24,985 bases of DNA, taken from positions 1-24,985 of IMG/VR virus record IMGVR_UViG_3300027754_000412. The stretch is one strand, 5' to 3'. Positions 9,021 to 18,448 of this stretch are shown in pieces. A program made the position numbers and the translations under genes. Under the pieces are notes generated by a model. The model was not told the origin of the DNA. It saw only the letters and a list, made by a program, of their open reading frames with translations, and made no database searches. The stretch comes from a virus. Numbering within the stretch: position 1 is the first letter of the stretch; each line of letters starts with the position of its first letter.

Positions 9021-12000
9021 TTAGTCTCCTAGTAATCTACCAAAGAGTACGTCGTATGCACTCTGTGTATTTTGATTGTATGTTGCAAGTTCACGCATCT
9101 TTATAATTGTTTCTTCTTTGTTCATATTTGAAAGGAATTGACTGCCACCAAAGTTATCTAGTTGATCCTTTGTTGTCTTGTAATCATTATAAAGTTTTAG
9201 CATATCGCGTAATTTTCCTGCAACCTTTGGAGAAGCTGCAAATGCTGACTTCTCGCTAAGCATCTTTTCAAGGTCATTAAGTGATTTCATACGCTCAATA
9301 GCCTTCTTGCCACCTTGTGCAAGTTCTTCTTGAACTAATGGACGTCCTGCCTTAAAGATAGTTGCCCAGTCTGTAAACTCTTTACGAAGTTGTGAGCGCT
9401 CAAAATCTGTGCCTACAGCCTCAAGGTTTGTTTCGTATTCAGCTTTCTTTCCGTAGTAAGCCTGCATATCGGATGCAGTCTGTACCTCACGCAAGAAGTC
9501 TTCGACGCGCTTGTTCTGGCGTAGACCCATATCTGTCATAGTCTTATAAGCATCCCAAGAATATCCACCCTTGTGAGGTATAAGGAATGCTGCACCCTGT
9601 GGATAATCCTTGAATAACTTCTCGTTTGTATCTACGAAGTCACCGGATTCTTTTGCATAACGGAAGTATGCAACAGTTGAACGGTCTGACTCTGAAATAG
9701 TAAATGGCATTTGATCTGGATAACGCTTAACCCACTCAGCCATAGCCTTGTCATAATCACCGGCTTTGTCTAGTATTCCATACCAAGTTTGCTTAAATGA
9801 TGCTTCACCATTGTCACGTACCCAGTCAGCCATTTCAGACTTTAGCAATACCTGTGCTGTAGCAGGTGCTGTAAATCCATACACAACACGCATTCCTAAA
9901 ATGCTCATTGTTGTATTCTTAAGTTGCAATCTATATTTTTCTAATTCAGATGCGCTAAATGGTACTGGGACTTTCTCACCATTAACCATTTCATATTTCT
10001 GTTGGAGTCCGTGACCAGATGCCTCAAGATAAGTCATAGCCTTACGCATTGCTGATGCGTACTGACCGTCACGCTCATCTTTATTCATTGCTGAATAGAT
10101 ACGGTTAACGTGTGCTGGCAAGAATGCTGAAACCATTGGTTGATCTTCTGCATACTTACCAAGAAGCGTGGTAGTAATGCGGTCTGCTGCACCTGGATTA
10201 AAGATATTAACTAGGTTTGCTGCAATTTTTACTGAGAATCCAGATAATGGACCGGCAAGTGTAGGAATGGCAGACTCAGGATTAAGAGAAGGTGTAATCA
10301 TCTTCAACTTAGCGCCAAATTCTACAGGGAATGGAACCTTAAACTCTGCTGGTACGCCAAGTGCCTGCATAGTTGCCTGAACTGCCCTGTAAACATACTG
10401 TGTTCCTGGGTATAGGAAGTATGGCTCACCTTGATCATCGTACTGAACCCAACCTGAGTGAGTAATACCTTCATAAGTAAGGCTTGCTTTAACTATTGAC
10501 TCTGGGTTGTAGCGTACAACACGGTAAACACGGCGATAGAAGTCTTCAGTAGCACGATAGAAACGTGCAAAGTTGCGAATACCAAATGCTAACTGGCTTT
10601 GCACTGCAGGGTTATCAACATAAGCAAGTGTTTGCAAGCGTGCTCTGTCTTCTGCAATCTCTGCCAACTTATAGCGAGCATTTTCTGTAGCACGTTCTAG
10701 AGCTTTAGGTGCAGTAATACCTTTTGTATGTGCTGCAATGAAAGCATCTTCAAATCCAGTGCTCTTAAAATCTTTGCGAATCTTAATCATTTCAGATAAA
10801 ACCATAGGCTCGCGTGAGAAACGTGCGTTAGCATTACCTAGCCAGTCCCAACCCCACTCCATAAAGGATGAGGCATAATTTCCAGTATCGGTGATAGGTA
10901 CTAACTGTGGTCCAACAATGTATGTTGGCACATCTAATTCTGATTTAGGCAAATCATCTAAGCCAAGTTTACCGGTGATGCGATATTCACCAGCAACATC
11001 GTCAAAGGCACGAACCTTGCCAAGAAGTTCTTGGTTAATCTTGCCATCTTTTTTAACGAACAGTTGCTTTGCTGCATCATAGATGCGCTTAGCGTGTTCA
11101 TCTGTAGAGATGCCGCGTTCTTCCATACGGAAAGCTGATACCAACTTGGCATTCTTAGGATCATTAAGCCACGTTGAAATCTTTGTAATAGCTTGAGTTT
11201 CACCAAGTGCATCATCTGCAAGATTAGCAACTGCAATGCGTCCAAGTTTATCGTTTGAGTAATAACCAATACGCATAATCCAGGCAACTTGAGATGCTTC
11301 ATCTGCAAGAGGTGCCATTTGCTTGTAGCCACCCTTGCCTCTGCCAAGTGCCACTCTACCTTTTTCAAGGTCATATGATAATTCTGCAGTACGTACTTTG
11401 TTCTTACGTGTAAAGTTAACAGTACGTGTATATGAATCAAGTCCAGTGAAAGCATTCTTTCCACCTTCGACAACATCCATAAGGGCATTGTCTAAATCGC
11501 CATATTTAATCTGGTCGGCAAGTGCAAGACGATCAGCATCTGTGAATTTACCAAGACCTGTCTTCTCATAGAAACGAGTCAACTTGCCTTCGTTCAAAGC
11601 ACGTGCAGTAATCTCACGAATTAGTTTAATGTCACCATTTGCTGCTTCAATCTCAGCACCATAGCGCTTAGATTCTTTTCTATTAACAAAGCGCATAACT
11701 CCACCTAGTGGGTTAGCTGATATCTTATCAAAATCTGTTAAACCCTTTTCCATCTGACGTGCTGTACGTAAACGTGTTGAAAGAGCACGAGCCTTTACCA
11801 AACCAAATGGTGACTCACCAATAGCAAGGTGAACCATTAAATCTTCTGTTGCATTACGTATCGCATAACGAGGACCTGCAAGTGTAAGGAATGACCAACC
11901 TGTAGTCATCTTCTCTACCCAGTTAGAGTGCGCTAGTCCAAATACACGTTGGATAATTCCAGATCGTGCTGCTGCTCTATCAATGTCACGTACACTGAGT

Positions 12001-13694
12001 GTGGTCACATAGTCTGAAAGGTCAGATAGAATAAGACCAACCTGCTCACCATCTGGTAGCGCAGCTGGATTATATCCATCAACTGTTGAAGCAAAGACTT
12101 TATTAGGACCCATACGCAAAGGGTCAGCAATAGCTTTGCCTTCTTTAGTAACATTAAGTCCGCGAATATCTGCAATAGTAGATTGCAGTCCGTAGAAAAT
12201 TTCCTTCTTACGTCCTACTTCAGCATTATCAAATGCTTGGGCAATAAGTTTAGAATCACTTTGTGGCAATACTAGGCGTGCGTAGCGATAAACCTTTTCA
12301 GCTCCATCTGCTGATGTAACATCAAATAGGCTATCTTCAAAGAAAGGAACCAAGCTACCCTTAGCCTTAAATCGGTCAATTCGATATTGAACTTGAGCCA
12401 TTGAAAAACGTGCTGTTTTTCTAGCATTGGCTTGAGCCTTAACATTAGTAACAATAGTTTCTTTGCCATCAATAATTGCTTTAGCAATACCGTCATCAGT
12501 TGCAGCACCTGCAAAGTAAAGGTCATCAACAAAACGTGGGCCGATTCTATCCATATCAAAGATACGATTTGCTGTAGTTACTGTATTGACACGGGCCTGA
12601 CGCAACACATCCATACGTGGAATCATTACGCGCTTGCGACCAATTTGGCCTTTCATCATTTCTGTTACTTGGTCAGCATTCTTAAAGAAAGCCTTAGCAG
12701 TAGCAGCATTTGTAATAGGCATTTCAATGTCAATAAATGATTTGATTACTGGATCACCAAACTCTGGCGCTAATACACGAAGACGGTTTTTAGCATCAAC
12801 TGCTGATTTAGTAGCGCCTTCTTCAATGGCTTTTTTATAAGTAGCAAGTTCTGCTCCATACTGATTCCAAAAGTTTTGCACCTGTGGTTTTGCAAATACG
12901 TCATCAACTTTGCCACCACCAATAACTACATCTAGTGAATAGCGAGAAACATCAACTGCACGCTTTACTTTACCAGCAATAAGTAATGGATCTGCAAGTA
13001 CTCTATATGCTGCATCAAATGCACCTGATACTGAACGATAGAAAAAGCCTGAACCTTCTACTGATTCTGGTGTAATAAGATTTGCAATTTGACGACCAGG
13101 TGAGTACTTAGCTGCCTGCGTTGCATCTAGTGCATCTTGAAATAAATCATCTTTATTCTGTGCAGCAAGTGCTGCAACTGCGCGTTCTGTATCAGTTCCA
13201 GATGAAGCGATAGCACTGAGTTTTTCTCCAGCTGCAACACGCATTGCTACATTTATACGGTCTTGACCAAACCTAGATACAGCCTTTTCAATACGACCTG
13301 GATTAAATACTTTGTCGCCCTTATCGTTTGCACGAGTCCAAGCATCTGAAAGATTCTTACTTTCTAAAAGAGAGATAGCACCAGTACGATAAGCACGAGT
13401 TGTAAAATCTGAAACTTCTGTAAGACCCTGTAAAAGTGCTCCACCTGTATAGTGCCACGCAGATCCAAAGAATCCACGTTGTGGTTTAGCAGCAGGATTT
13501 TCTGTACCTGCTACACGCTTAAGAGCTTCCTGCTGTTGAGGTGTCTTAGAAGCATATGCTTGTTCTGCAGTTTTTTGTGGGAGGTTTGAAAGTTCTCTAT
13601 GAACTGCAAGCGTTTGAGATAACGCTTCCATTTCTTTTCTTTCTTGAGCACTTAAACCCGCAGCAGCGGCTGCTGCCTTTAGATTATCAGGCAC
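9021..13694 (-). CDS. Giant virion protein (1557 aa), internal/ejection candidate
   Basis: 1557 residues from GTG 13694 with GAGGTGA about 4 nt ahead. Largest gene of the window. Starts PDNLKAAAAAAGLSAQERKE, then a Gly-rich hydrophobic stretch (GFFGSAWHYTGGALLQGL, residues about 74-91), a predicted mixed helical body, and about residues 605-640 a conserved-looking TGWSFLTLAGPRYAIRNATEDLMVHL (P-R-Y-x-x-R-N) of the kind seen in very large phage head-internal proteins. No polymerase, protease, lysozyme or kinase signature was found by eye. Position between portal and capsid rather than after the tail genes argues against a tape measure. An ejected or internal core protein is my preferred guess. 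Confidence 0.78.
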   Translation of the reverse strand: MPDNLKAAAAAAGLSAQERKEMEALSQTLAVHRELSNLPQKTAEQAYASKTPQQQEALKRVAGTENPAAKPQRGFFGSAWHYTGGALLQGLTEVSDFTTRAYRTGAISLLESKNLSDAWTRANDKGDKVFNPGRIEKAVSRFGQDRINVAMRVAAGEKLSAIASSGTDTERAVAALAAQNKDDLFQDALDATQAAKYSPGRQIANLITPESVEGSGFFYRSVSGAFDAAYRVLADPLLIAGKVKRAVDVSRYSLDVVIGGGKVDDVFAKPQVQNFWNQYGAELATYKKAIEEGATKSAVDAKNRLRVLAPEFGDPVIKSFIDIEMPITNAATAKAFFKNADQVTEMMKGQIGRKRVMIPRMDVLRQARVNTVTTANRIFDMDRIGPRFVDDLYFAGAATDDGIAKAIIDGKETIVTNVKAQANARKTARFSMAQVQYRIDRFKAKGSLVPFFEDSLFDVTSADGAEKVYRYARLVLPQSDSKLIAQAFDNAEVGRKKEIFYGLQSTIADIRGLNVTKEGKAIADPLRMGPNKVFASTVDGYNPAALPDGEQVGLILSDLSDYVTTLSVRDIDRAAARSGIIQRVFGLAHSNWVEKMTTGWSFLTLAGPRYAIRNATEDLMVHLAIGESPFGLVKARALSTRLRTARQMEKGLTDFDKISANPLGGVMRFVNRKESKRYGAEIEAANGDIKLIREITARALNEGKLTRFYEKTGLGKFTDADRLALADQIKYGDLDNALMDVVEGGKNAFTGLDSYTRTVNFTRKNKVRTAELSYDLEKGRVALGRGKGGYKQMAPLADEASQVAWIMRIGYYSNDKLGRIAVANLADDALGETQAITKISTWLNDPKNAKLVSAFRMEERGISTDEHAKRIYDAAKQLFVKKDGKINQELLGKVRAFDDVAGEYRITGKLGLDDLPKSELDVPTYIVGPQLVPITDTGNYASSFMEWGWDWLGNANARFSREPMVLSEMIKIRKDFKSTGFEDAFIAAHTKGITAPKALERATENARYKLAEIAEDRARLQTLAYVDNPAVQSQLAFGIRNFARFYRATEDFYRRVYRVVRYNPESIVKASLTYEGITHSGWVQYDDQGEPYFLYPGTQYVYRAVQATMQALGVPAEFKVPFPVEFGAKLKMITPSLNPESAIPTLAGPLSGFSVKIAANLVNIFNPGAADRITTTLLGKYAEDQPMVSAFLPAHVNRIYSAMNKDERDGQYASAMRKAMTYLEASGHGLQQKYEMVNGEKVPVPFSASELEKYRLQLKNTTMSILGMRVVYGFTAPATAQVLLKSEMADWVRDNGEASFKQTWYGILDKAGDYDKAMAEWVKRYPDQMPFTISESDRSTVAYFRYAKESGDFVDTNEKLFKDYPQGAAFLIPHKGGYSWDAYKTMTDMGLRQNKRVEDFLREVQTASDMQAYYGKKAEYETNLEAVGTDFERSQLRKEFTDWATIFKAGRPLVQEELAQGGKKAIERMKSLNDLEKMLSEKSAFAASPKVAGKLRDMLKLYNDYKTTKDQLDNFGGSQFLSNMNKEETIIKMRELATYNQNTQSAYDVLFGRLLGD

Positions 13695-14101
13695 TAATCA
13701 CCTCGCGCAACGGCCTCAGAATACAAGATAGCAATAGAGCCGTCTGTATCAAAAGGTAACATCTTTGCTAAAGTATCTGAAGTCTTTGTAACTGATTTCT
13801 GCATCATCAAAGCTGCAGATCCAACTCCTGGTCCAATATCAATACCTGCTGAAATATCTTCATTAGGACGTTGTGTTTCTGCAAATAGTGGAGTAACTTG
13901 TTCTTGTGCTGCTGCACGTACTTCGGATGCTGGCATACCCTTTACGTCACCAGTCTTACCAAGTGGAGCGCCTGATTTAATAGCAGCTGTTTCTTTACCT
14001 TCGCCATATGCGATTGAACCCATATCAAGGTTATCTGTACGTGTGGAATACATTCCAGGACCTGCAGGGCCAGCCAATGGATTCATTGGGGCTGTTGTCA
14101 T
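13694..14101 (-). CDS. Small virion-region protein (135 aa)
   Basis: 135 residues. I chose ATG 14101 because it overlaps the upstream stop (ATGA) and has AGAGGAGGA five bases ahead; a frame from 14146 would run into the previous gene. The N-terminus is Pro/Gly/Met rich (MTTAPMNPLAGPAGPGM). The rest is low in complexity and mildly acidic. No family recognised. It sits before the giant virion gene. Confidence 0.65.
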   Translation of the reverse strand: MTTAPMNPLAGPAGPGMYSTRTDNLDMGSIAYGEGKETAAIKSGAPLGKTGDVKGMPASEVRAAAQEQVTPLFAETQRPNEDISAGIDIGPGVGSAALMMQKSVTKTSDTLAKMLPFDTDGSIAILYSEAVARGD

Positions 14102-14307
14102 CGGTCCTCCTCTAAAGTTTCTAAGTCTTGCGCCATCCGCTCCCACGCCTGATTAGTTTCAGTTTTGTGGTTAGCGTTGTAAACGCTTAATTCATATAAT
14201 GATTCAAAAAATCCTGATGCAACCTGCGATAAGTTATATGCAGTTTCTGCAAGTACTACTACAAAATCAGAAGAACGTACAGGACGACGAACTTTATTAT
14301 TGTCCAT
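14098..14307 (-). CDS. Small helical protein (69 aa)
   Basis: 69 residues. It begins MDNNKVRRPVRSSDFVVVLA and continues with an amphipathic helix (ETAYNLSQVASGFFESLYEL). The tail is acidic. No transmembrane run is long or hydrophobic enough to call. It overlaps the next gene by ATGA. Function unknown; by position a head-assembly accessory. Confidence 0.65.
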   Translation of the reverse strand: MDNNKVRRPVRSSDFVVVLAETAYNLSQVASGFFESLYELSVYNANHKTETNQAWERMAQDLETLEEDR

Positions 14308-14334
14308 TGTCCTATACGCCTCCCACTAAATCTA

Positions 14335-14475
14335 TTAACCTTTTTTAGTCTTCTTGCCTGGACGGCCCTTAGCCATCATTCCGAAGAACACCTTACCGCC
14401 TGCTGGCTTAGAGGTATCCATCTTGCCTTCCTTTGGCTTTGCCATTGGTGCGGCTGCGCGTGATCCTTTGTTCAT
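14335..14475 (-). CDS. Tiny basic protein after the portal gene
   Basis: 46 residues, ATG 14475 with a strong GGGAGGTG 5 nt ahead. It begins MNKGSRAAAPMAKPKEGKMD and closes KGRPGKKTKKG. Very basic, with Phe-Phe-Gly-Met-Met in the middle. The good ribosome-binding site and frame fill the gap between portal and the next gene. No family recognised. Confidence 0.65.
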   Translation of the reverse strand: MNKGSRAAAPMAKPKEGKMDTSKPAGGKVFFGMMAKGRPGKKTKKG

Positions 14476-14492
14476 ATTTACACCTCCCTCGC

Positions 14493-16250
14493 TTAAGCTG
14501 CGCCGGAAATACCGGCTAGTAGTTGAGCTATATCTGGACGTTGACCAGCAGCAGGGGCCTGACCACCTTGTTCTTGTGGAGGTTGCGCTGAGGCTGGGGC
14601 GGGGGCCACACCTGCTGCTGGAATCTGTTGCTCCATACCTGGTGCCATAGGTGGCGCTTGTGGGGTTGGTGCTGGTTCTGGTGCAAATGCTTTTTCAATA
14701 ATGTTTTCTAACGCTTGTCCCTTTTGGCGACCTTGGATAACAGTTGCGATACGGCTGATAATCTCTGAAGGGTCTTGGCCCTGCGCCGCGAGAGCCGGTA
14801 TTGCCTGTGCATACTGAGCAACAGCAACGCGCAAAGAATCGCGCATTTCTTCAATGTCAACACGTTGTTCCTCTTGTGTAACGTTAAGGTCCATTGGAAT
14901 CTCACGACGTACGTAGTCACGTGAGACGAGCTTATCTGAACGCATCTGTAGTAAAGCAATGATGGCACGGTTAGGATCCATACCAGACATAATGCCGTAA
15001 CGGACATCTACGCCATACTCGCCCTTAATGTCGCGTGATGGGATGTACTTGAGTACGTAAGGTGTTCCGTCGTCGCTTCCCTTAATAGTCTTAGGGATTC
15101 CGCCAAAGATTTTCTCATCTGCTTCAAAACAAATTGCAGAAAGTTCTTGGAACATACGAGCAAACTGCGCCTGTGCTGCCTTGATTTGTGTATCAAAACC
15201 AGCCTGAAGTGCTTGCACACCACGACCTGTAACAACAGATGCGTCAATGTTACCTGAACGAGACTCTGGGTAACGAGCACCCATACGAAGTTCACGCTCT
15301 AGAACGCCGGACTCTGTAAAGACTCCAGCAGGTAGTTCTAGCGGTACACGACGGATACCTTGCGGATTAGCAGAACGCATAATTGCATCAGGACCGAGAG
15401 CAAGTTCTTGTACATCTTGTGGAATAGCAATAGGTGCTTGGATAGACTTCTCAGCGGCTTGGATTTGCAAGATAGCAAAGCGAGCACGAGCGAGTTGTAC
15501 AGATAGCACATCATCAAACTGACCGCGTGCTTCTCCGTCAAGAGAGGAACGCATAATGACAGATGCCATTGCTTTACCTAATACGTTAGGTGTTTGAGAT
15601 AGAACTAGGTTCTTACGCTCTGGTAGGTAGAGCAGATCCTGATCCTTATCGTGGTACTTAACCATAGAAATATACGGTGAAGACAACTGATATTGATTGC
15701 GACCTAGGATCTGATCGTAGAACTCTGGGTATTGTGATGCTAGCGTCTCAGCATCTGTAACAATAACCTGTGTGATAGATAGTACTCGACCATAACGATC
15801 TAGCTCCGGGTATGTACCAAATGGGTTAAGCATACGGATACGAGGATTGTTGTCATCGTAATCCATCTCAACCATACCTACACCTAGACCGTAGGTGTTA
15901 TACCAATCGGCTGCTGTGTACATCTGAAGCTGTAGGTCAGAGTTTGAAACATAGAAGTTTGCAATACGAGTACGAGTATCTGCGGCTTTGCGGGCAGTAT
16001 CTGAAACCATATTAGTTGCTGAGCAGTTAAAGGATGGCAGTGGTGCCATTGCTTCTGCTAGGTCACGTGCTGCTACGTCAATAAAGTTGGCAACGAGAGG
16101 TTTTGGATAGTCCTCTGAGAACATAGATGGAAATACTTTAGAGATATCTCCTTGACGTACCGAAAGCACGTCGCGCATACGCTGATCACGCGCTGATGAG
16201 CGTGTGCGTAGCCGCGATAGTTTCGCGTCAACTTCTTTGACTGATAACAA
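14493..16250 (-). CDS. Portal protein
   Basis: 585 residues, TTG start at 16250 with GGAG six bases ahead. The segment order is that of phage portals: an N-terminal charged helix, VANFIDVAARDLAEAMAPLP, then DWYNTYGLGVGMVEMDYD with the expected beta strands, NPFGTYPELDRYGRVLSITQ, and a long helical stem (LARARFAILQIQAAEKSI). The C-terminal 80 residues are Pro, Gln and Ala rich and probably disordered. It lies immediately downstream of the terminase, as portals usually do. The portal forms the dodecameric DNA channel at one capsid vertex. Call rests on pattern and position; the assignment is fairly firm. Confidence 0.85.
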   Translation of the reverse strand: MLSVKEVDAKLSRLRTRSSARDQRMRDVLSVRQGDISKVFPSMFSEDYPKPLVANFIDVAARDLAEAMAPLPSFNCSATNMVSDTARKAADTRTRIANFYVSNSDLQLQMYTAADWYNTYGLGVGMVEMDYDDNNPRIRMLNPFGTYPELDRYGRVLSITQVIVTDAETLASQYPEFYDQILGRNQYQLSSPYISMVKYHDKDQDLLYLPERKNLVLSQTPNVLGKAMASVIMRSSLDGEARGQFDDVLSVQLARARFAILQIQAAEKSIQAPIAIPQDVQELALGPDAIMRSANPQGIRRVPLELPAGVFTESGVLERELRMGARYPESRSGNIDASVVTGRGVQALQAGFDTQIKAAQAQFARMFQELSAICFEADEKIFGGIPKTIKGSDDGTPYVLKYIPSRDIKGEYGVDVRYGIMSGMDPNRAIIALLQMRSDKLVSRDYVRREIPMDLNVTQEEQRVDIEEMRDSLRVAVAQYAQAIPALAAQGQDPSEIISRIATVIQGRQKGQALENIIEKAFAPEPAPTPQAPPMAPGMEQQIPAAGVAPAPASAQPPQEQGGQAPAAGQRPDIAQLLAGISGAA

Positions 16251-16257
16251 TGTTATC
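16243..16257 (-). promoter_or_regulatory. Inverted repeat over the portal start codon
   Basis: GATAAC (16243-16248) and GTTATC (16252-16257) flank AAT, placing a 6-bp stem exactly over the portal TTG start (16248-16250) and against its GGAG. On the mRNA this could occlude the start or bind a protein. The short stem and AT-rich arms make chance possible. Confidence 0.3.
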
Positions 16258-16260
16258 TCC

Positions 16261-18123
16261 CTAAATTACTCTGATTTTGTTTTGCTCAGCGAAGGCTTCT
16301 TCTAAGTTAATCACTGTTCTTTTGCCTAGCTCGTGGCGAGATAGGAAAGGGTTTTTCATATGGTGAGTTGCATACTGTCCGTAGTTGAGCATCTCACGTG
16401 CTCTAATCTCACAGAACCACAGAGCCATCACCATATCGGTCTTACCCTTAGTTGTTGGAGTCCAGGTAATTAACTGCTCAATCAGAGCCTTGATGTTCTC
16501 GGTCTGATCTGATGGCAGATGTATTAAGTTATCTCGATGGTGCTTACCATCAAATTGCTTAGTACCAAAGAGGGTAGCCATAGATGCCACACCGAAACCG
16601 GCATCCCATTTATTAGAGCCGGTATGGTGTTCCTTGAATGCAACACCTCGTGAGGCTAGGTGCATACGGATGCCTTCGTCCTGCGTTAAGAAGGACTGGA
16701 AGGCGTTCTTTTCGATGATCCACTCTGAGGGTGAGTAGAGCGCTGTCCAATCAAAAATAAGATTACGGATATCGGCTGGAGACGGACGGCTAATCTTGAT
16801 AGCATCTACTATGTACCTCTTGCTCGTTGACCTATCAATGGCGTAGCAGATAGCTGCAGTATCACCAATCATCGCAGGGTCAAGGCCGCAGATGTAGGTA
16901 AAGCCGTTTAAGTCTCTAGGATGTCCTGGGTGGCCTGCAGTTAAGTTGCCAGCCTTACGCATTCCATCAATAGAGCCTTTTACACATACAGGGTCAAAGG
17001 CAGCGTTTTCAGATACGTCCTGTTGCTGGTAGACCAAAGCCCACGTACTAGCATCCATCGCTTGACGTTCGTTGTACAAGTTACGACCAGACCAACGAGG
17101 GTATAGGCCGTCCTCGTTCTTATCAGATTCTTCTTGTCCATCAAAGGGCGCATCAGAGGCGGGCCATAAAGTAACCCACTTGTCTGGGTCTTCATCTACC
17201 TCAAGAAGGGCTGGCATAGCCAAATACTTCCAAGGGACAAGACCGCCTGGGTATCTATCTTCTGAGCGTAGCTCGCGGTATAGATCAACAGAGGCTACTC
17301 GTGTACCAATAATAATCAGTTTGCCGGTAGGGTTAAGACGGGAGCGCACGTCTTGGGTCAGCCAACGGATCTGCTTCTCAAACTCATTAGCGTTCTTTAA
17401 GGTAACAGCGTCATCAACAATAATCATATCGGCACGCTTGCCGTAAATCTGACCGCCGATACCGACGGCCTCAATGTTCGGATCCTTTTCAGATGACTCA
17501 CGGAGTTCATCACCAAAGGTAACGCGGGTGGCCTGCCACGAAGCAGACTTAGAATTGAAGCCGACACCGGCGGCATAGGCCGTTTGCAGCTCTTGGTACA
17601 TTGGATGGGTCAGACGCTGTTTGATAGCGTAGAGGAAGTCTGCTGCTAACTGCTGTGTCTGTGAGACTATCAGTACTCGAAAGTTAGGATTCCTACATAC
17701 CTGCCAGGTTACGTAGTCAACGGTAATCGTAATTGACTTGGCGTGGTTTGGCGGAATATTTATCAGGACGCGGTTTGCGGCTAACCCTGGCTCAAATTTC
17801 ATACTGGGGTGTAGCCACCCAGGATCTCTGCCTTCAATGACATCTACTAAGTTCTGCTGATGTGGGAAGGTCTTAGAGTGTAGGAACTTCTGGCGAAAGT
17901 CTGCAAAGGATATGTCGTGGACGTCGCCATCCTGGAAGTTCTTATCCTTGAGACCAAGGCGGGTACGATCTACCTTATCTGCAAATATCTTATCTGTACG
18001 GCGGTAGTACTCATAGGTCTTAATGGACTTACCAGCGCTGCCACAGGCGGCGTCAATAGTCATACCTTCTGCTACACAGCCAAGGATAATACGCTTGGCA
18101 ATATCTGCTGAATTATCAGCCAC
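16261..18123 (-). CDS. terL: Terminase large subunit (TerL)
   Basis: 620 residues, GTG 18123 with TAGGAGA 5-6 nt ahead. The ATPase domain has a Walker A-like INIPPNHAKSITITV (residues about 121-135), a variant of the usual GxxxxGK with HAKS. Walker B is ADMIIVDDAV (about 231-240), ending in DD rather than DE. IIIGTRVASVDLYREL (about 270-286) follows. The nuclease half has CGLDPAM (D415), WIIEKNAF (E471) and KTDMVMALWF (D563), matching the acidic triad of the RNase H-like headful or cohesive-end nuclease. An N-terminal helix-turn-helix-like stretch is seen at residues about 20-50 (MTIDAACGSAGKSIKTYEYY). TerL drives DNA packaging at the portal. First gene of the structural operon. Confidence 0.93.
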   Translation of the reverse strand: MADNSADIAKRIILGCVAEGMTIDAACGSAGKSIKTYEYYRRTDKIFADKVDRTRLGLKDKNFQDGDVHDISFADFRQKFLHSKTFPHQQNLVDVIEGRDPGWLHPSMKFEPGLAANRVLINIPPNHAKSITITVDYVTWQVCRNPNFRVLIVSQTQQLAADFLYAIKQRLTHPMYQELQTAYAAGVGFNSKSASWQATRVTFGDELRESSEKDPNIEAVGIGGQIYGKRADMIIVDDAVTLKNANEFEKQIRWLTQDVRSRLNPTGKLIIIGTRVASVDLYRELRSEDRYPGGLVPWKYLAMPALLEVDEDPDKWVTLWPASDAPFDGQEESDKNEDGLYPRWSGRNLYNERQAMDASTWALVYQQQDVSENAAFDPVCVKGSIDGMRKAGNLTAGHPGHPRDLNGFTYICGLDPAMIGDTAAICYAIDRSTSKRYIVDAIKISRPSPADIRNLIFDWTALYSPSEWIIEKNAFQSFLTQDEGIRMHLASRGVAFKEHHTGSNKWDAGFGVASMATLFGTKQFDGKHHRDNLIHLPSDQTENIKALIEQLITWTPTTKGKTDMVMALWFCEIRAREMLNYGQYATHHMKNPFLSRHELGKRTVINLEEAFAEQNKIRVI

Positions 18124-18166
18124 GTAATCTCCTAAAAGTTTTGGGTTGACGAGATATCGTCTACTA

Positions 18167-18185
18167 GATGAACTTGTAGTTCATC
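18167..18185. other. Perfect hairpin near the terminase start
   Basis: GATGAACT (18167-18174) and AGTTCATC (18178-18185) pair perfectly around TGT. Just beside it, GACGA (18148-18152) pairs with TCGTC (18157-18161) around GATA. On the late transcript both would fall in the terminase 5' leader, 25-60 nt before the start codon. Role as leader structure or operator is unknown. Confidence 0.45.
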
Positions 18186-18223
18186 CGCCGGAATGCCTCT
18201 TCATTTTACTAAGGAGAAGTGTG

Positions 18224-18246
18224 ATTTATACTAAGGGAGTATTAAT
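18224..18246. promoter_or_regulatory. Imperfect palindrome, possible operator for the late operon
   Basis: ATTTATACT (18224-18232) and AGTATTAAT (18238-18246) form a 9-bp palindrome with one mismatch around AAGGG. On the minus strand the same bases contain TATAAA (an acceptable -10), so a late promoter could lie within the palindrome. No good -35 was seen, which fits activator-dependent late transcription, for instance through the sigma-like protein at the right end; this is inference. Confidence 0.35.
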
Positions 18247-18293
18247 GGATCTCTCCCTACTAAAAAGTATTAAGCAGGGTATTTTTTAGCTGT

Positions 18294-18307
18294 GCTCCCG
18301 AAGGAGC
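18294..18307 (-). other. Hairpin with C(UUCG)G loop on the minus strand
   Basis: GCTCC and GGAGC arms (18294-18298, 18303-18307). Read on the minus strand the loop is TTCG closed by C-G, the very stable UUCG tetraloop. There is no T-run after it in that direction. If transcribed it would sit at the far 5' end of a late leader. Partly within a larger possible fold that also contains the GCCTC/GAGGC stem (18348-18352, 18357-18361). Confidence 0.4.
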
Positions 18308-18317
18308 CTAAAGCGAA

Positions 18318-18380
18318 CTGAGGGGTAAGTTAGGACTCGGCCTAGGGGCCTCGCTAGAGGCACTGTTAGTCACTACTCAG
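18318..18380. other. Nested stem structure, possible structured RNA
   Basis: CTGAG (18318-18322) can pair with CTCAG (18376-18380), enclosing GCCTC (18348-18352) with GAGGC (18357-18361). Stems are only 5 bp each. TGTTAGTCAC at 18364-18373 repeats exactly at 18454-18463, inside the CRP-like palindrome. Weakly supported as an RNA. Confidence 0.25.
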
Positions 18381-18448
18381 GGTCTTTCCTATTAAAGCCC
18401 CTTACTATGTATAAGGCAGGAAATTTAGGTCATTTCCCGTTTACGCCG

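Noticed and set aside
11958-12740. Plus-strand open frames within the 1557-residue gene (for example at 12432 and 12634)
   Set aside because: Shadows of a gene with strong minus-strand coding features; no SD or protein pattern of their own.
18221-18289. Short plus-strand frame with AAGGAG ahead of a GTG (22 codons; inner ATG at 18245 with GGGAG)
   Set aside because: Good ribosome-binding site, but very short and without homology I recognise. It could be a leader peptide, but the palindrome in the same bases explains part of the sequence. Kept out of the gene list.
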